Assembly: GCF_004028635.1 (NCBI RefSeq)
Contig: NZ_RQJW01000003.1
Location: forward strand, 558,001 to 622,000
Length of the DNA: 64,000 nt
Direction: 5' to 3'
Source of the DNA: Streptomyces cyaneus
GTDB lineage: Bacteria > Actinomycetota > Actinomycetes > Streptomycetales > Streptomycetaceae
The translations under genes were made by a program, and so were the position numbers. Of the stretch, positions 35,401 through 38,400 are shown one piece after another. Under the pieces are notes generated by a model that saw only the letters and a list, made by a program, of their open reading frames with translations, had not been told where the DNA came from and searched no databases. Position 1 is the first letter of the stretch, and every line of letters starts with the position of its first letter.

Positions 35401-38400
35401 CAGCCGGACACCCCCACGGCCTCTCCCGAGCCGCACGCGCAAGCTCACCCAGAGCCGGAAGCCCAGCTGGAACCACAGCCCCAACCACAGCCCCCACACG
35501 CCGAAGCCCCCTGGTACATGGGCCAGGAAGACATGGACGCGCACGGTGAGCTGAACGTCATCGCCGTCGACCCCTGGGACGAGGCGCTGATCCGGCAGTG
35601 GGCCAACAACATCGCGTACGCGGTGCGCAGCGACGGCGACACTGCCGGGCTGGCGACGGGCATCCGCGAGGGCCTGCGCACCCTGCTCCGGGACGGGACC
35701 GTACCCGAGGCGTTGTCAGCCGGCCGGGACACCGCTGGCACATCCGCCGCGGACAAGGACAAGGAGCGGCGGCTGGACTTCTGGGAGGCGGCCCTCCAGC
35801 GCGGGCTGCGGCTCACGGCGGGCGGTCGTGTGGTGTGGCTGCGGCCGGTGCTGCGCGATGTCGAGCCGTTGCCGACGACGACGCCCGCTGTCGAGCAGTA
35901 CGTCCTCAACTGGAACAAGCAGGCCACCACGCACAAGTCGGCGTGGGAGCGGGGCTGGGGCGGCGGGACGTCCGTGCTGACGGCGATCTCCACGGGCGCG
36001 AAGGTCGCGTCGTCGGTCACACCGGCGCCGGTACTCACCTTGGAGGCACACCGCACCGGCGAGACTCAGACCAACCGCACGGTGGCCTTCGACCGCAAGG
36101 TCTTCATGCAGCAGAGCACCCCGTTCAGTGCGGGCCTGAAGCTGCGGATCTTCGTCGACGGCGAGGAGCGTCCCCACGACGTCGTCACGCCCGCCCGCCT
36201 CACCGTGCAGCTCCCCAAATCGCTGACCGTGCCGGGTGCTCTGCGGCACGTCGCCCACGAACCGTCGCGCGACGGCGAGCCCTCGGACACCGGGTACCAG
36301 CGGGCCCGGACCATCATCAACGCGATCGATCTGATCCCGTCGGCCGTCGAGTTCGAGCGCCGGCTGCACTCGGCGGGGCTGTCCGCCGATGTCGTACGAG
36401 CCCTGATGGACCGGACTCTCACCCAGTTGAACGAGCGGTCCGCCATCAACCAGAGCAAGAACCTGCTGACCAACGGGCTGGTGACGGGGCAGGTGTCCGG
36501 CTCCCTGGGCATCGGCAGCTCCTTCAAGGGCCATGTGGCGATCCACGCGACGGTCGAGGGCCTGCGCTATCTGGGCGACACGAGCAAGGTCCCCGTACGT
36601 GAGGACGCCGCGAACACGCTGGCCGTGCACCGGAAGGAGGGCGCACGCACCGGCTTCTCGCTGGGCGCGCGGGTCACCGCGGGGCCGGCGGAGTTCTTCT
36701 CGTTCACCGGCGAGTTCAAGCGAGCCACCGGTCACGGCCTGGCCCTCGCGACCGACACCCACACCATCGTCCAGACCACCGCGGACCATGCGCGCTACCG
36801 CGCCTCCCTGAACCTCACCATCGAGGTGCGTTCCACCACCCACCGGATCGAGCCGGTCACCCTGACCGTGCCGGCCGAACTCGCCGTCCCCAGCCATGAG
36901 GCCGCCGACTTCGAGCACCGCATGCTCGGTCCGGACGCCACACTGCTACGGCAGCCGCAACCGGAGCCGGACGGGCCGGTGGAGGCCCACCCGTACGTGC
37001 GAGCACTGCTAGCCGAGGCCGCCGAGCTGGGCGTGGGCCTGCCGGAGACGGCGCTCCGGCGCCCGGAGCGGCTGGACGCGGAGCTGCCCGAGCCGCACGA
37101 GCGCGAGCCCCTGGCCCTGGCGGCGCGTAAGGGCCCGGGCTTCGGCATCCTCTTCGGGCTGCCCGGCGCCGAACTGGTCCACGACCAGATCCGGACCGTC
37201 ATCGAGCTGACGCACCAGCAGCTGACCGGTCGCCGACCGAAGTTGACGTTCGAGCCGCCCTTCGTCGAGCTGCGCCGTCCCCGGGTGAACTGGGCGGGCG
37301 CGGACGCGGACCTGCTCACCTCGTTCGGGCGGGCGTCCCTGGAGACCGACCTGGCGCAGCTGATGTCGGGCATCGAGCACTCGGTGCGGCTGGGCGGCCG
37401 GACGTACCGCGTGTCGATGGCGGCCCGGCTGCTGGAGCGCGTCGGCGGTATCACCGGTGACGAGGCGCGGCCGATGTCGCTCAACGTTCGCACCAATCAG
37501 GGTGCCACCGTCACGGGCGAGCGGAAGAACAGCTGGAGCGTGCGGGGCTTCCTCGGTGCGCGCGGCCAGGTCAAGCTGGCCGAGGAGGTGCGACTGCAGC
37601 TCGGGCAGGCGGGTGTGACCGGCGGGTTCGGGAGCGGAACCAAGCAGGCGTTCTCCGGTGGGGCGGCGTCCGGCCAGCGCGCGGACATGAGCGGCAAGGT
37701 CGACGAGCACGTCTACAACGTGATCTACAAGCTGTCCGTGCGCACGGAGGGTCACCCGGAGCAGAGGTGGTGGATCGACAAGCCGGGCCAGGTGGTGGCC
37801 CAGGTGGCCGTGCCGCACCTGCACGTGCCGGAGGAGAGGATCTCGCGGGAAGTGCTGCGCGAGGCCTACGAGACGCGGCCGCTTCCGGCGCTGCCGGCCG
37901 TGGACCGGCAGGTGGACTTCGCCGGCCATGGCGCCACCGCCGTGTTCCGGTCGGTGACGGCCCCGCCCGAGGTGGTGCGTGCGGCGGCGGAGATGTATCG
38001 GAAGGCCAACAGCCATCCGGACACGTGGCTGGCGGACCCGGCGAACTGGCCCGCGGAGATCAAGGAGCTGTTCTCCCCGAATGAACTGGTGGGGCGTTTC
38101 CCGACGTTGACCGGCGCTCAGGGACGGCGGACGGAACTGCCCGACGGTCCCGACGGGTGGCACCAGGCTCTGCGGCTGCGGATCGTCGCCGTCGACCCGC
38201 ACCATGTGCGGGCCCACGACGGCTCCGACTTCAAGCTGTGGCAGAACAGCAGCGCCTCCGCCAAGTACGAGCACGCCGACGACCGCACCCGTGCCCTGGG
38301 CCTGGCGGGCCGGCTGGGTCCGGTGGTGCACCTCGGCCACGGTGCGGATGAGGGCGAGGGGGCGGATTCGGCCGGCGAGGAAGGGGCCGCGGCCGGACAG